From Nephrocerus scutellatus (taxonomy: Eukaryota; Arthropoda; Insecta; Diptera; Pipunculidae), in assembly GCA_947095585.1 (NCBI GenBank), contig OX352762.1, positions 120,186,930-120,250,929 on the forward strand: DNA of 64,000 bases, given 5' to 3'. The notes under the pieces were generated by a model. That model did not search any database. It was given only the letters and a program-made list of their open reading frames with translations, and was not told the DNA's origin. This document shows positions 26,601 through 34,430 of this stretch, in pieces; positions within the stretch are counted from its first letter, which is position 1; every line of letters starts with the position of its first letter. A program made the position numbers and the translations under genes.

Positions 26601-29600
26601 AATACATTGTCCAGTATTTTTAAATTTTACATAAAAAACAATAACCTGTCACATTTTGAAACGGGTTACACACTTGTGTATTCATGTGTGTGGGTAGCAA
26701 AGCTGTTCATAAATTGTTCGAATAAATCGGGCGATATGCCGGAAAGTATAACAATAATAATATTCGGCGCGACAAACCATTGCGGTCCAAGGCCTTCCTT
26801 CTCGCAACCATTTGTGTTGAGCATGTATATTTTTGCACACAAATGGAGGGGACCTAAAATTTAATTTCGGATCCTAACGGTCAATTGAGAAGCTTTCCGT
26901 GACAAGTTATTACTCACGGACGTTTGTCAGACTTTCGCGAGAGGTGGTTCACCGTGAAAAATACTTTTGGTGTTACTGGGATTCGAAGCACGAACCTCTT
27001 GCTCAGAAGCCATGCTCTTATCCACTGAGCCATGGCGCTCACATGACGGAAAGTATGCTGCATCTACACTAATCAGTAAATTGTGTATGGGTTTTATGAC
27101 ATTTCATCCCAACTGAAAGACCCAGTTAAATAAATTTTCTAGCTGTCAATTACTTAATGTATTTTAATTTTTTAATAAGGAACACTTTCAATTCTCACTC
27201 AATCGCAAAGGACAATAAGAATAATTAATTTTTTTATTAATTTTAATAATTATTATTATTATTTTATTTATTTTTATTATATTGTACACACAGAGTCACT
27301 ACGCGTAGAATTGGCATTTAATAACTCAGCATGTTATGTTATTCCCCCATTACTTCTGAATAATGCATTACCATTGCGTAAGCTGGCATTACAAAAAAAA
27401 AAGGCAAACCGTCATGTTTCTCTTCGCATCGACCAATAGCCCAGCCATCCTTTTTTACTAAGGTCATGGAATCGCTTAACCGTCCGCTTATGAAATATCT
27501 TGAATCACGAGAACTACTCAATGACCGACAATATGGCTTCCGTGGACAATATTCTACTGGTGATCTGATGGCATATCTCACCGAAAATTGGAACCAGTCT
27601 TTTCACAAGTTTGTTGAAAGCAAATTTGTAGCACTTGATATTTCAAAGCCATTTAATAGAGTTTGTCATCAAGCACTTCAATGCGTGCTTATCGAATCGA
27701 TGTAACCTTGCAGTTAAATTCTGACCTTAACAATATAGCAAAGTGGGAAGAACACAATAGAGTCACTTAACGCTTCCAAGACCCAATGCAGTTTTCAAGG
27801 TCGTACATAATGCTGCGAAGTGCCTTGGCTTCCTAACACGGTGCAAGAAATATTTCAATAGAACAATTAGCTTGAACATCGCAGTAATGTCTCCTATTTC
27901 TCAATGTTTTACCGGTTTTTCTAACAACGTTGCTCAAGAGAAATAGCCAGTTGCATTCCGCCCCTCCATAAAATCAACCGCAATACTCGTGCACTTTCAA
28001 TGCTCATCAGTTTATCCTAAAGCCCATCTTCGGACGTAGTGTTAAGTTTAGCGACTGACGTCACTTCACATCACGAATGTGGAATTCTTTCCAAAGCTCT
28101 GTATTTCCGCGTCTCTATGTTCCAAAGCATTCAAAATGCATGCATATCGACATCTCCTCTTTCCTTGCCCAGATAAGACCCATGCTATGCCTAGCACACT
28201 TGAGTGTGTGCGAATAAAAAAAAACTACTTTTAAAGCGCTTTGTATTCAAATATCCAAAAAAAGTGTTTAAAGAGTTGTGTTGCTTATGTTTTCTCACCT
28301 CCGCAGTATTTATGTGGACCAGATCAAATTAAATATCGAAATTAGGAGCTTATGTATCTGTTGAGACAGACAATACCACAAGTTTCCGTTAAGAGTTCAT
28401 TTCGAGCTTCAAGAAAAGTTCATCAATTTCTCTGTTTTGCGTCATTTGTCATTGTTTTGATTGAAATTCATGCTAAAAGTTTTTAGAAAAACCCTTTTTA
28501 TGAGGGACCACAATTTTTTTGTTCCATGTTTTAAAGTTCAATTAAATTGGAAAATAATGGCGCACACATTAGCAAATAAGAAAAACGAGAAAATAGATTT
28601 ATGTTGCTTTTAAATACGGAGAAAAGTTATAGTCAGATTGATTCAAGTTATTTCCTTAGAGTGCAAGCAAATCGGTGAAGATTGGATTTGAAAAAAAAAA
28701 ATAAATCCTGAGAATTGTGATGCTTAAAGAAGCTGTGGATTATACAGAAGTACAGATCTCTGTTTATAGAGTAAACCATACATTACATTACAGATTTTTG
28801 ACTTTTCTTTCCAAATAACAATCCAATGTGCCAAGTAAAAACGCAACAACTTAAAAAGTAAACATTTTCATTTCGCCAGTTACATGCATCAACACAACCC
28901 ATTTAGCCACAAGTGACACTCACTTATGCTAAACGAAACCATTTGCATTTAGCTTTCCTCATAAGTCGGAGAGGAAAAGTAATAAATTAAATAACCAGCA
29001 ACCATGTTACATTTTAACCGCGTATATCCTGCGCCATGTCAAGCTCCCTTGCAGTTTAATTTTTATTTGGTGTGGCGGCAAAGTGATGAATTACTCACCC
29101 ACACCAAATGCCAGCATTTTCCTTTTTACATTTTTAAATATTATCAGCTTATCGACAGTATATTGCATCACTGCGTTAGCATTTTTCAAAGTTGACAATT
29201 ATGGTAAAAACATAAAAACAACGATAAAAATCGAAAGTGCACTAAATCGCTTTTTGGGTTTCTTACATTTTCGTTATGTTTATGAGGAAGTCTATTATTT
29301 GAGTTTTATGATAGTTGAAGTTAAGTTGTTATGTCCTGTAGATCTTGTAAATATGCTTAGTTCACGAGCACACTAAAAAAATACTTGAGAAGTAGTCATT
29401 GTGTGAAATCATATAGTGATAAAAAATACAATAAACTATTACTCCGTGACAGAGTGTGGAAAAACCATCCAACAAAAGTCGTAGTCGCAGCAGCGTGGTT
29501 GTAAAATTCGATAAATATTAACTTCATCTCTCTAGTGCTTATCGTTAAATTCATATTTATATGAAGTATTTAGTGGTTGATTTTAAGATTAATTTATATC

Positions 29601-32600
29601 GATGACTAGCGGAAATACCCGGTGTTTCCCGGCTGACCCATCTAATTGACCAACTGCCCGCTGACCCCCACCACCGATCTTATATCGGCAAAAAATATAT
29701 ACATTTTGGAATCGTGAGTTATGGTCGTGAGTTCATACAAAAATCCTATGGAAAACAGCTTTTTCAGTTTTCGCTTGAGGAGCGTTTCGAAATATTGAAA
29801 ACTTATTTTCAATGTCAGTGTTATGTAGCCAACCGTGCGAATTTTGTAGAGAAATATGGGTCGTGAAAGAGTGCCAAACGGAACCGCTGTGGTAAAATTG
29901 GTGCAGAAAGTTTCTGAGAAAGGCTTGTTATTGGATAACAAATGTGGCCTTGACCTCGGGTAGGTTGCACGCCTGTGAATATAGCGGCTGTGGCCCATAG
30001 GCCCATGGATTCTGTCCCAATCCATTGACCTTAACTCGACGCCAATCACAGCAACTGGCCATTACTCGCACCAGCCTTATACTGCACAAAGACCTCGGTT
30101 TATTCGCTTACAAGGTCCAGAGGACTTGAAATATCATTCGCTTCGATATCAGTTCTCTGCGTGGGCCATAGACCAGTTTGATAATGACGTCGACTTTAGT
30201 CCAAAAAACATATTTTCAAATGAAGTGCATTTCCACCTAGGGGGCTATATACACAAGCAGAACTGCCAGATTTGTAGTTCGGAATGGCCATACGATTCAG
30301 TGGGCTGGAGGGGGCAGCCGGAAAACGATGGGTACTTCTGCTAGTTTTAAAATAAAAATGAGCCAAATCGGTCCAGCCGTTCTCAAGTGATGCGTTTACC
30401 AAACAGCATTTTTTTTATTTAGATTCCGGGCTACATTCCTAATTTTTTATCCGTATAAACCTTACTCGGACTATGATGAATGTTTTAAAATAAAAATGAG
30501 CCACCCTTTTTTTAGATCACCCTTCACATGTGCGCAGCATATAAGCTAATTCCTCTATTGCGCTGTTTCTCTGGGTTAGAATCAAAGACTCTGAAGGTCG
30601 GAGCGTTGATGTCCATTCGCTGTACGCGTACTGACATTTCAAACGTTAAGTAATTTATTTCTTATCTAGGCCGTTGTAATGTTTGTAAAATTTATAAAAG
30701 ACCGAAAATCTCTGATGAGTTTTTAGCTTGAAACGATCTAGGTCATCTTCATCCGCCTTCGATAGAGTCCATACATCAGCCCCATTAATTTAAACTGGGG
30801 GGATAAGGGTCTTATGCAGAGCCTTCGTATTGGTCAGAGAGACCGCATTACTACTCAATTACCTTAGTTACCCAATAAAATAGCGATTGTCAAGAGTGAT
30901 ACTATGTTTCATATCTGAACACCATAACCCGGGTACGGTTAGCAAATAAAACGCGAAACCAAAACCAAAATAGAGAAATCCTTATACTAACCAGCAAATA
31001 GAAAGAGAATCATGTAATGTTTTGCTCTCTTTTTACGGCATTCTTTTAAAAGAATCTCTGTTTTAATATAATGAATAGGTGTTTTTGTTAAATTAATGCA
31101 CAATATGGGTTTTCTCAAAACTCGAAATTAAATAGTCGACAACTATACGATACCGTAGCTCAATTTGTTAGTGTGTTGGAATTCTGAGCAGGATGTTCGC
31201 GGTTCGAATCCCATAAAACACAAGAAATATTTGTCACGGTCCTACTTATCGCGAATGTCTGACAAACATCCGAGAATAGTAACTTGTCACGGAAAGCTTC
31301 TCTCAATTCGCCATTCGTATCCGGCCTTAAATTGTAGGTCCCTTCCATTTGTGTGCAAAAATATACATGCACAACACAAATGGTCGCGAGAAGCTTAGCC
31401 TTGGACCGCAACGGTCTGTCGGGCCGAATATTATATTACTATACGATATCGTGGCTCTATTGCTTAGTGCGTTGGACTTCTGAGCAGGAGGTTCGAGGTT
31501 CGAATCAAACACCAAAAGAATTTTTGCGGTCCAACCTCTCGCGAATATCTGACAAACATCAGAGAATAATAACTTGTCAAGGAAAGATTCTTCTCAATTC
31601 GCCTTTGGGATAATATAATAATAATATATTTTTACACACATGGAAGTGACCTGCAATTTAATGCCGTATCCGATCGGCGAATTGAGAAGCTTTCCGTGAA
31701 AAGTTATTACTCTCGCACGTTTGTCAGACATTCACGAGAGGTGGGATATCGTGAAAAATAATTCCGATGTTACTGGAATTTGAACCACGAACCTCCAGCT
31801 CAGCAACCATGAGCCACGGCGCCTACTCGCCTTTCAGAAAATACATTGAATTGTAGATCCCATCCATTTTGTGTGCAAAAATACAACACGAATGGTCGCA
31901 AGAAGGTTGGCTTTGCAGAGCACCAATCTGTCGCGCCAAGTATTATTTACTATTCATTAATTTATGGCACTATTATGTAACTATTAGCCACATTAGTTAC
32001 ATAATATGGTGTAATAATTCGTGTACAAAAAAGATTATGCGGTTATTTATCCCAATATTGAATGAGCTTACTCGTAAATGAGCAGTTTCTGGTTCATTGC
32101 TTGTTCGTTCATTGAATATACGAGGAGTAAAAACTAAAATCCGACTTCAAAGAATCGCGCACACATTTCTCAAGAATTGAACTATGTCTGCATCGTCTTG
32201 ATAACTTTTGGGATGATAATATGCGGAGCTGCAATTATTACGAACTTGAGTTTGTCTTCTATAAATATAAATTAAATTCAACTGTGAATCTAAAATATTA
32301 TCGGTCATAAAGTTTATTCCTTTTTTCTTAATCATTACCAGAAAATCAGAAATTATAATGCCGGATTTTTACTTTTTATTTTTTTCTCCAGAAAATCTCC
32401 TAAAGACGAATAAAATAATGGAAGTCTCTCCCCAACTACTACAAGGGAACACTGCCTTCTTCTTTTTTCTTATGGGGCATAAATAATTTACAATACTACG
32501 AAATTACTGTCATCATTACATCATTCCAGAATTAATACGAACTTACTTGATGGATCAAATCCAGTTATGAAATCGGGACACTTAGCATACGCTGAAATTC

Positions 32601-32919
32601 CTGCTTTTGTATTTGGCCAGCAAGACCATCCGTCCCACGTTCCTGCACAGTATGTATCTGTGCAAAAATAGATGAAAACCTTTATTTATTTATTTGTTGG
32701 CTTAGATCCTCTTTCACCTGATGGAAAATTCTCTGTAGCAGTGCTGTTGAGCCTCTCATAGCACTCGGATTTGAGCACATCTAGTGGATCTTGTATGGGT
32801 TCATTGTCGTCCCCTAAAGTGTCAGCGGCGAAGGCGGGTTTGAGTGTCCTTGTTCTTCGAATACTTTGATTGTTGCTCAGTGCGGACAATATTGGAGTAG
32901 ATGTGCTGTTGTTACTCAT
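5636..32919 (-). CDS. Dh31-R: class B GPCR, DH31 (calcitonin-like diuretic hormone 31) receptor type, 10 exons
   Basis: Plasma-membrane receptor of the secretin/calcitonin-receptor family; in flies the closest known member binds the neuropeptide DH31 and signals through Gs/cAMP. Coding exons on the minus strand: 32919-32718, 32657-32547, 24316-24210, 24139-24048, 19213-19087, 18810-18584, 18453-18277, 18206-18083, 9085-8957, 5680-5636. All introns are GT-AG and phases agree throughout, giving 446 residues. Residues 53-133 form the extracellular hormone-receptor domain with six Cys (53, 71, 80, 94, 111, 133) and N-glycosylation sequons. TM1 lies at about 145-170, TM2 at 175-205 with RITLHMNLF, TM3-4 in 214-289, the ECL2 CW at 290-291, TM6 LLLVPLLGLQYIL, and TM7 followed by the FFNGEV motif near 399-404. 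No clear signal peptide is seen at the chosen ATG, so an upstream start exon is possible. The paralogue hector is the main alternative; class B assignment is near certain, the exact orthologue less so. Confidence 0.88.
6560..7470 (-). mobile_element. degenerate non-LTR retrotransposon (family C), linker and RT N-terminal half
   Basis: On the minus strand, readings in order are RLEDDWDAYKAYLKLYKREL (about 7420-7350), GSWTTSSEESLKLLLDSHF (about 7220), FKPYKSAGPGGIISAELQ (about 7050), and then pieces of the PKAGK, CKGKSVETAM and VVFLDIEGTF motifs down to about 6650. It ends with SRIINSKLG near 6570. The longest open piece is 107 codons. The second copy at 11100 is on the other strand. Confidence 0.75.
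7480..7640 (-). mobile_element. LINE RT fragment (GGVLSP and YADD motifs)
   Basis: The minus strand reads PQGGVLSPLL, a stop, then NLLADMHRPSHIAIGYADDLAI. This RT segment should follow the part at 6560-7470, yet lies upstream of it, so it is a separate or rearranged fragment of a related element. Confidence 0.6.
8957..9085 (-). CDS. Dh31-R: DH31-receptor-like exon 9 (TM7, helix 8)
   Basis: Acceptor TATATTTCAG, donor TCG|GTAAGA, 43 codons. It carries GLCVATLFCFFNGEVIAQVK, the end of TM7 and helix 8, then a basic, Ser-rich tail. It lies 9 kb downstream of exon 8 across a LINE-filled intron. Confidence 0.95.
9600..11095 (+). mobile_element. degenerate jockey/CR1-type LINE, endonuclease end to RT palm
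   Basis: Plus-strand readings: ERALQASRKVLPSFP near 9780, AAKKHVPRGYRKEYIPGW near 9970, LKLKPGKSAGLD near 10380, PLRTEKVKS then PADCTA (a frame-shifted PSSYRPIALLS block) near 10510-10600, GFRAGRSCCDQVLAL near 10670, FIDITAAYDTVWRNGLIYNLLQ near 10765 and FNNGLPQGSVLAPLLFNLY near 10930. Multiple frameshifts and stops. This type is usually annotated in fly genomes as jockey-like pol. Confidence 0.8.
11100..12310 (+). mobile_element. LINE family C copy, RT and post-RT
   Basis: The nucleotide run 11103-11220 aligns closely with the reverse complement of 7090-7210 (AAGCGAAGAATCGCTCAA, CCTTGATAG, CAGACACTCG and others). It then reads KPYKSAGPDGIVPAELQRTADI, FLDIEGTF (about 11640) and, at 11950-12170, RWGLQPHITYWLYTVVVRPSLIYGVTVWW. 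The last block recurs at 55669-56043. Broken in several frames. Confidence 0.75.
12311..14229. other. intronic sequence, nothing recognised
   Basis: About 1.9 kb of AT-rich DNA with no ORF of interest, no TE signature and no obvious repeat. Could hold intronic regulatory elements; no evidence either way. Confidence 0.5.
14230..15480 (-). mobile_element. degenerate RTE-like LINE, RT to C-terminus
   Basis: Same family as the 619-codon ORF at 34438-36297. The minus strand reads LQAGFRSGSSNIDHKNTLRIIIKQCV, LLFIDYRNAFDSLNRDAI (about 15050), KINTAKTKALN, FLYLGSVVSAECG (about 14820), FVNKCLHITLRSFWPNGIS and RRKWQWIGHSLRRDENSIAKYAMQWNPL (about 14450). An internal piece including the YADD region is missing near 15010. 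Confidence 0.8.
15580..16720 (+). mobile_element. degenerate RTE-like LINE, RT to 3' end
   Basis: Plus-strand readings: TIHSLQSGKAAGND (about 15680), GVKQGCTLSPLLFTIVID (about 15870), LEDLYYADDICLLS (about 15990), KINVSKTK, FGYFGS, and DWIGH-type pieces to about 16660. After the TAA at about 16679 the element ends almost at once in a GAAA-type repeat (AAAGAAAGAAAGAAG). The same short 3' tail design is seen at 34431. Confidence 0.75.
16728..16925 (-). mobile_element. LINE endonuclease fragment
   Basis: The minus strand reads HNSGWHAILARSHP in one frame and CVELFAEFNHLTQLVNEPTKIPD then SANTLALFFTS in another, the distal part of an AP-endonuclease domain. A related fragment is at 54255-54480 on the plus strand. 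Confidence 0.65.
16985..17240. repeat. interspersed repeat with GAGATACACATGTG motif
   Basis: Contains GGAGATACACATGTGTCTG near 17047, TTGTCATTGGAGATG near 17143 and an end block ATTTATCACAAGATTCCACCAGCCAG near 17190-17225 (matching ATTGATCACAAGCCATCCAGCC near 37575). It is a single-unit relative of the array at 37025-37610. Family unnamed. Confidence 0.5.
18083..18206 (-). CDS. Dh31-R: DH31-receptor-like exon 8 (TM6-ECL3-TM7 start)
   Basis: Acceptor TTGTTTGCAG, donor CAG|GTGAGC. It codes for ATLLLVPLLGLQYILTPFRP, the most diagnostic block for calcitonin/DH31-type receptors, and ends at the TM7 Gln that precedes the conserved Gly coded in exon 9. Confidence 0.95.
18277..18453 (-). CDS. Dh31-R: DH31-receptor-like exon 7 (ECL2-TM5-ICL3)
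   Basis: Opens with the conserved CWM of ECL2, then a hydrophobic TM5 (ILVVPVCISMLLNLLFLCNI) and a basic ICL3 with KLKAP. The acceptor is TATTTTTCCAG and the donor TCG|GTAAAT; a 70-bp intron follows. Confidence 0.92.
18584..18810 (-). CDS. Dh31-R: DH31-receptor-like exon 6 (TM3-TM4)
   Basis: Starts with GCQILHLILHYFLMTNYSW and continues through WMLCEGFYLHTVLV into TM4 (WLIAFGWGSPAIVILIYGL). The Cys at the start of TM3 is the one that pairs with ECL2. The donor ACA|GTGAGT leaves phase 2. Confidence 0.95.
19087..19213 (-). CDS. Dh31-R: DH31-receptor-like exon 5 (ICL1-TM2)
   Basis: Acceptor CCATTTGCAG, donor GCG|GTAAGT. It contains SLRCARITLHMNLFASF, the highly conserved ICL1/TM2 block with the polar Arg and His typical of secretin-family receptors. 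The exon ends in phase 0. Confidence 0.93.
20299..20312. repeat. short GA microsatellite
   Basis: GAGAGAGAGAGAGA-type tract, intronic. Confidence 0.8.
20430..22780 (-). mobile_element. degenerate LINE with RNase H domain (I/R1/LOA-like)
   Basis: In minus-strand order: LSAPERQEVTPCEV (22750), a broken PLLPxxx/ERILDYRIR block (about 22430), NFLDIEGLLK (about 22270), RGTPQGGVIPTLLWLLVINSL (about 22100), MKVVAYADDVVILVSGQYL (about 22010), then the RNase H segment VTLFTDGSKMSNGVGAGVYS (about 21270-21210) with a following stretch down to about 20840. RT followed by RNase H places it in the RNase H-bearing non-LTR groups. The same architecture occurs at 54765-56400. Confidence 0.8.
20431..20452. 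repeat. AGGT/GTAG tetranucleotide microsatellite, probable LINE 3' tail
   Basis: AGGTAGGTAGGTAGGTAGG on plus. It sits at the 3' boundary of the minus-strand LINE 20430-22780. The related LINE at 54765 also ends in a run of ACCTA-like units, suggesting this family terminates in simple repeats rather than poly(A). Confidence 0.7.
22781..22828. repeat. near-perfect 20-bp inverted repeat (hairpin)
   Basis: Arms 22781-22800 and 22809-22828 pair with one mismatch around an 8-nt loop AGGTTTTA. It lies exactly at the edge of the recognisable LINE sequence. Confidence 0.85.
23076..23333 (-). CDS. candidate terminal exon of an unidentified gene
   Basis: Strong acceptor TTGTCTCGCAG at 23334, then an open frame beginning LTKVFGYIMYPTLEVYP and ending ENSLRKSI-TAA at 23078-23076. 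Codon choice is varied and the amino-acid composition is balanced, unlike the surrounding AT-rich intron. I do not recognise the family. It lies within receptor intron 4 on the same strand, so it is either part of an interleaved gene or a chance open stretch. Confidence 0.35.
   Translation of the reverse strand, partial: LTKVFGYIMYPTLEVYPLDINQGKLYVNFNELIMLANFYAVTGIKQLTKSPMQNPENAFFLLNGNDSVEGEHLHRIKENSLRKSI
24048..24139 (-). CDS. Dh31-R: DH31-receptor-like exon 4 (TM1)
   Basis: Thirty codons plus two bases. The segment GYGISLVAILLSLAILGYF is a typical class B TM1. The acceptor is GTCCTTTCAG and the donor CAG|GTAAGT. The split codon gives Arg at the start of the first intracellular loop. Confidence 0.9.
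24210..24316 (-). CDS. Dh31-R: DH31-receptor-like exon 3 (hormone-receptor domain, C-terminal half)
   Basis: Acceptor CTAACCAACAG, donor GAG|GTGAGT. It codes for the end of the extracellular domain, with CETNGEWFRHP and NRSWSNYTTC, supplying the last two conserved cysteines and two N-glycosylation sequons. It ends in phase 0, 70 bp before exon 4. Confidence 0.9.
24809..25084 (-). CDS. candidate terminal exon of an unidentified gene
   Basis: A good acceptor (CTATACTTTTGCACAG) is followed by ATGTCTAAG and an open frame of 91 codons to TGA at 24811-24809. Readable pieces are STVGDVLRLTDSDDDVKVQ and VDVLVIPIYEITPV. GC at third positions looks coding-like. The frame is also open upstream of the acceptor to 25204. 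Not recognised. It lies in receptor intron 2, 490 bp from exon 3. It may belong with the open segment at 23076-23333. Confidence 0.4.
   Translation of the reverse strand: MSKFISTVGDVLRLTDSDDDVKVQHILAMMYEHCCLTTFTAGLLHDYLCIHNKFRTKSVGGWMKDFRLLYRPTTATKVDVLVIPIYEITPV
25850..26540. repeat. G/T-rich degenerate tandem repeat with GGTCTTGAG units
   Basis: Starts with CTGTATGTCTGTTCGCAATT and two copies of AACTCGAAGACCG (25894, 26028), followed by a long run of imperfect GGTCTTGAG/GGTTTTGA units. The complementary CTCAAGACC units occur at 41225-41590. Any ORF in it is a by-product of the repeat. Confidence 0.6.
26751..27046 (-). mobile_element. tRNA-derived SINE copy with 10-bp target duplication
   Basis: The 5' end on the minus strand reads GCGCCATGGCTCAGTGG (A box-like) and GGTTCGTGCTTCGAATCC (B box-like); the body contains TAATAACTTGTCACGGAAAGC, CACAAATGGTTGCGAGAAGG and CGCAATGGTTTGTCGCGCCG, then a TATTATTATT tail. 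It is flanked by CGGAAAGTAT at 26741-26750 and 27047-27056. Confidence 0.85.
27340..28225 (+). mobile_element. degenerate jockey/CR1-like LINE, RT fragment and C-terminus
   Basis: At 27466-27705 an open piece reads LLNDRQYGFRGQYSTGDLMAYLTENW and KFVALDISKPFNRVCHQAL, the RT fingers/palm. Downstream pieces (NSDLNNIAKWEEHNRV near 27720, CSRENSQLHSAPP near 27940, SRMWNSFQSSVFPR near 28075) match the conserved C-terminal region of such elements. It ends near an A-rich run at 28218-28226. Internal RT sequence is deleted. Confidence 0.75.
29600..30420 (+). mobile_element. degenerate mariner-like (rosa-type) transposase remnant
   Basis: Reads FSLEERFEILKTYFQ near 29770, then broken DNA-binding and linker parts, and at 30126-30290 LKYHSLRYQFSAWAIDQFDND...FSNEVHFHLGGYIHKQNCQI, the DD34-type catalytic neighbourhood. 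No intact ITRs found. Related remnants are at 36613 and 58144. Confidence 0.65.
30560..30900 (-). mobile_element. LINE post-RT fragment
   Basis: Broken minus-strand readings include IAILLGN, WTLSKADEDDLDRFK and RNRGISLYAAHV, resembling the SETWTLSKADE...FERKVLRKI region found after the RT in RTE-like elements. Confidence 0.45.
31153..31437 (+). mobile_element. tRNA-derived SINE copy with 11-bp target duplication
   Basis: It begins CCGTAGCTCAATTTG with B box-like GGTTCGAATCCC at 31201 and ends GTCGGGCCGAATATTATATT. It is flanked by ACTATACGATA at 31142-31152 and 31438-31448. Confidence 0.8.
31449..31955 (+). mobile_element. SINE copy split by an inverted SINE
   Basis: The 5' half (31449-about 31615) has TCGTGGCTCTATTGC and GGTTCGAGGTTCGAATC; the 3' part resumes near 31850 (GAATTGTAGATCCC ... 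TGTCGCGCCAAGTATTATT). The middle is an oppositely oriented copy, listed separately. Confidence 0.65.
31620..31836 (-). mobile_element. inverted SINE nested in another SINE
   Basis: On the minus strand it reads GGCGCCGTGGCTCATGG, GGTTCGTGGTTCAAATTCC, then TAATAACTTTTCACGG and TTCCATGTGTGTAAAAATA, ending in a TATTATTATTATA tail without the last CGCCG block. Confidence 0.65.
32547..32657 (-). CDS. Dh31-R: DH31-receptor-like exon 2 (hormone-receptor domain)
   Basis: Acceptor TTTTTGCACAG, donor A|GTAAGT. It carries the family signature YCAGTWDGWSCWP followed by CPDF, that is, three of the six disulfide cysteines and the Trp residues of the ligand-binding fold. It ends in phase 1 and joins across an 8.2-kb intron to exon 3. 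Confidence 0.9.
32718..32919 (-). CDS. Dh31-R: DH31-receptor-like exon 1 (N-terminus)
   Basis: Codes for residues 1-67 plus one base. The first ATG is preceded by CAAATA, a good fly initiation context. It is polar, with NST sequons at both ends and the first receptor-domain Cys in SECYERLN. The donor is CCATCAG|GTGAAAG; the next exon is only 60 bp away and completes an Asp codon. A hydrophobic leader is absent, so a further upstream coding exon cannot be excluded. Confidence 0.78.
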
Positions 32920-33580
32920 TATTTGTTGTGAGTAAATATTTTTATGGCGGCTATAGATGTTTTTCTAAAATTGTCATTGACTAAATTCACTTTATTTGAA
33001 GCTAAATCCTTTTGTTTTGAAGAGTTATCCCTCAACGTTACGAATCTGATGTGAAACAAATGGAAAAAGTATTGGTTTATTATCAGAATAATAGTTTATC
33101 TATAAAAAAATGTATAGTGCTAATTATCATTATCAACATTTTATTGGCTTAACAGTTTAATCCGCAAATAATTTTTTTTTCGAGGAAAAAGCGTATTGCA
33201 AAACAGAGAAAAGCTAATGAAATCCCTTTTTAAATCCTATACAGAGTTTCAGTTCGTTATAGATATTGAAAACATTGAAAGGAATACACCATGGAATTTC
33301 ACGTTTCGGTATGAAAACTGCGTGAAAGTGCAAACGTATATACGTGATTCAAGGTTAATTGCATCTGATGGGTTTTCCTTGTATCTCTGTTCGTTTATTG
33401 ATGAAATAGAGCGGAATGTGCAGATATAATTTATTCGAACCAATAATAGTGTAACGGGATGTAATGACTTTTTGTTGTTGTAGAAAGATTTTATTTGCGT
33501 GGACGAAATACGAGACAAAAACCAATTTATTTGTACTTTTTTGTCCGGTTTCTCTGCACTATGAATTTACTAAATGGAAA
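32920..33580. other. 5' flank of receptor exon 1
   Basis: AT-rich. Presumed 5' UTR, upstream intron or promoter-proximal DNA of the minus-strand receptor gene. No core promoter could be assigned. Confidence 0.4.
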
Positions 33581-34057
33581 TATAAAGGGTGTCCCAATAA
33601 GAGTGTCGGATTTGGTTTTCAATTTAAACACATTATTTATTTTAAAAATGATAATGTTTTTATTTCATTATAAAGTGCAAATGTTGTCATCAAGTATGGT
33701 GTAAAATATCCAAGAAATTTGCACCGCGGAATTGTTGGAAAATTGATTTAATAATACATCGTTGCATATTGGTGGATCGATAGTTGCAAAAACACGCAAG
33801 ATTCCATCTTAGACACAGAATTTGTTTGCGGTTTATTGGCATAGACATGCGACTTTAAAAGCCCAAAAGAAGGATGTCAAGTCACACGATCTTGGTGGTC
33901 GATTCTGATCACCATTTTCTTATATTACAAGACCTGAAATATTATCAAAACGTTAGTAAGAGTTAACCACCAATTCTACGGTGCACATTTGTTACATATT
34001 TTGTACCATACTTAATTACAACCTTTATACTTTTTTATTATTGCAACACCCTTTATA
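33581..34057 (-). mobile_element. 477-bp non-autonomous mariner/Tc1-type element with terminal inverted repeats
   Basis: The left end TATAAAGGGTGTCCCAATAA and the right end, read inward on the minus strand, TATAAAGGGTGTTGCAATAA match at about 18 of 20 positions. The element includes the TA duplication. Inside, at about 33830-33900, the minus strand retains a PPRSCDLT-like transposase scrap, so it is a deletion derivative rather than a chance ITR pair. Confidence 0.65.
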
Positions 34058-34430
34058 TGCCAGAACACAAGAGGATGTGTATTCTCGTAACATCTTCTTA
34101 ATGGAATGTAGAGTTTTAAATGATTTTCTATTTCACGTTATTTTAAATCAGCGCAGGTTTAACTAAATGCATTAACAGTAAAATTAATCTAATTAAAATA
34201 CAACGTCAATATATGGGTTTTTTGGGTGACGTTAATGGTATCATTTGTTGTTTAATTACGGTGGGCGTGTGTCTAAAAGTATACATTTAGCTTAGGCTTA
34301 TATATTTTTAGAAATTTGGATTTTATCCTGATACATGGTGAAGATTTTCAATTTACTGATTGCCTTGACTTTTTCGGGGAAAAATTATTTTGGTTTTGGT
34401 GTCCTTGACTTGTGTCCTTGGACATTGTTT

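Larger units (their letters stand above)
24317..32546 (-). other. receptor intron 2 (8.2 kb), TE-filled
   Basis: Contains the candidate exon at 24809-25084, the GT-rich array 25850-26540, SINEs at 26751-27046 and 31153-31955, LINE pieces at 27340-28225 and 30560-30900 and a mariner remnant at 29600-30420. The stretches 25205-25850, 28225-29600 and 31955-32546 show no recognisable gene. Confidence 0.7.
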
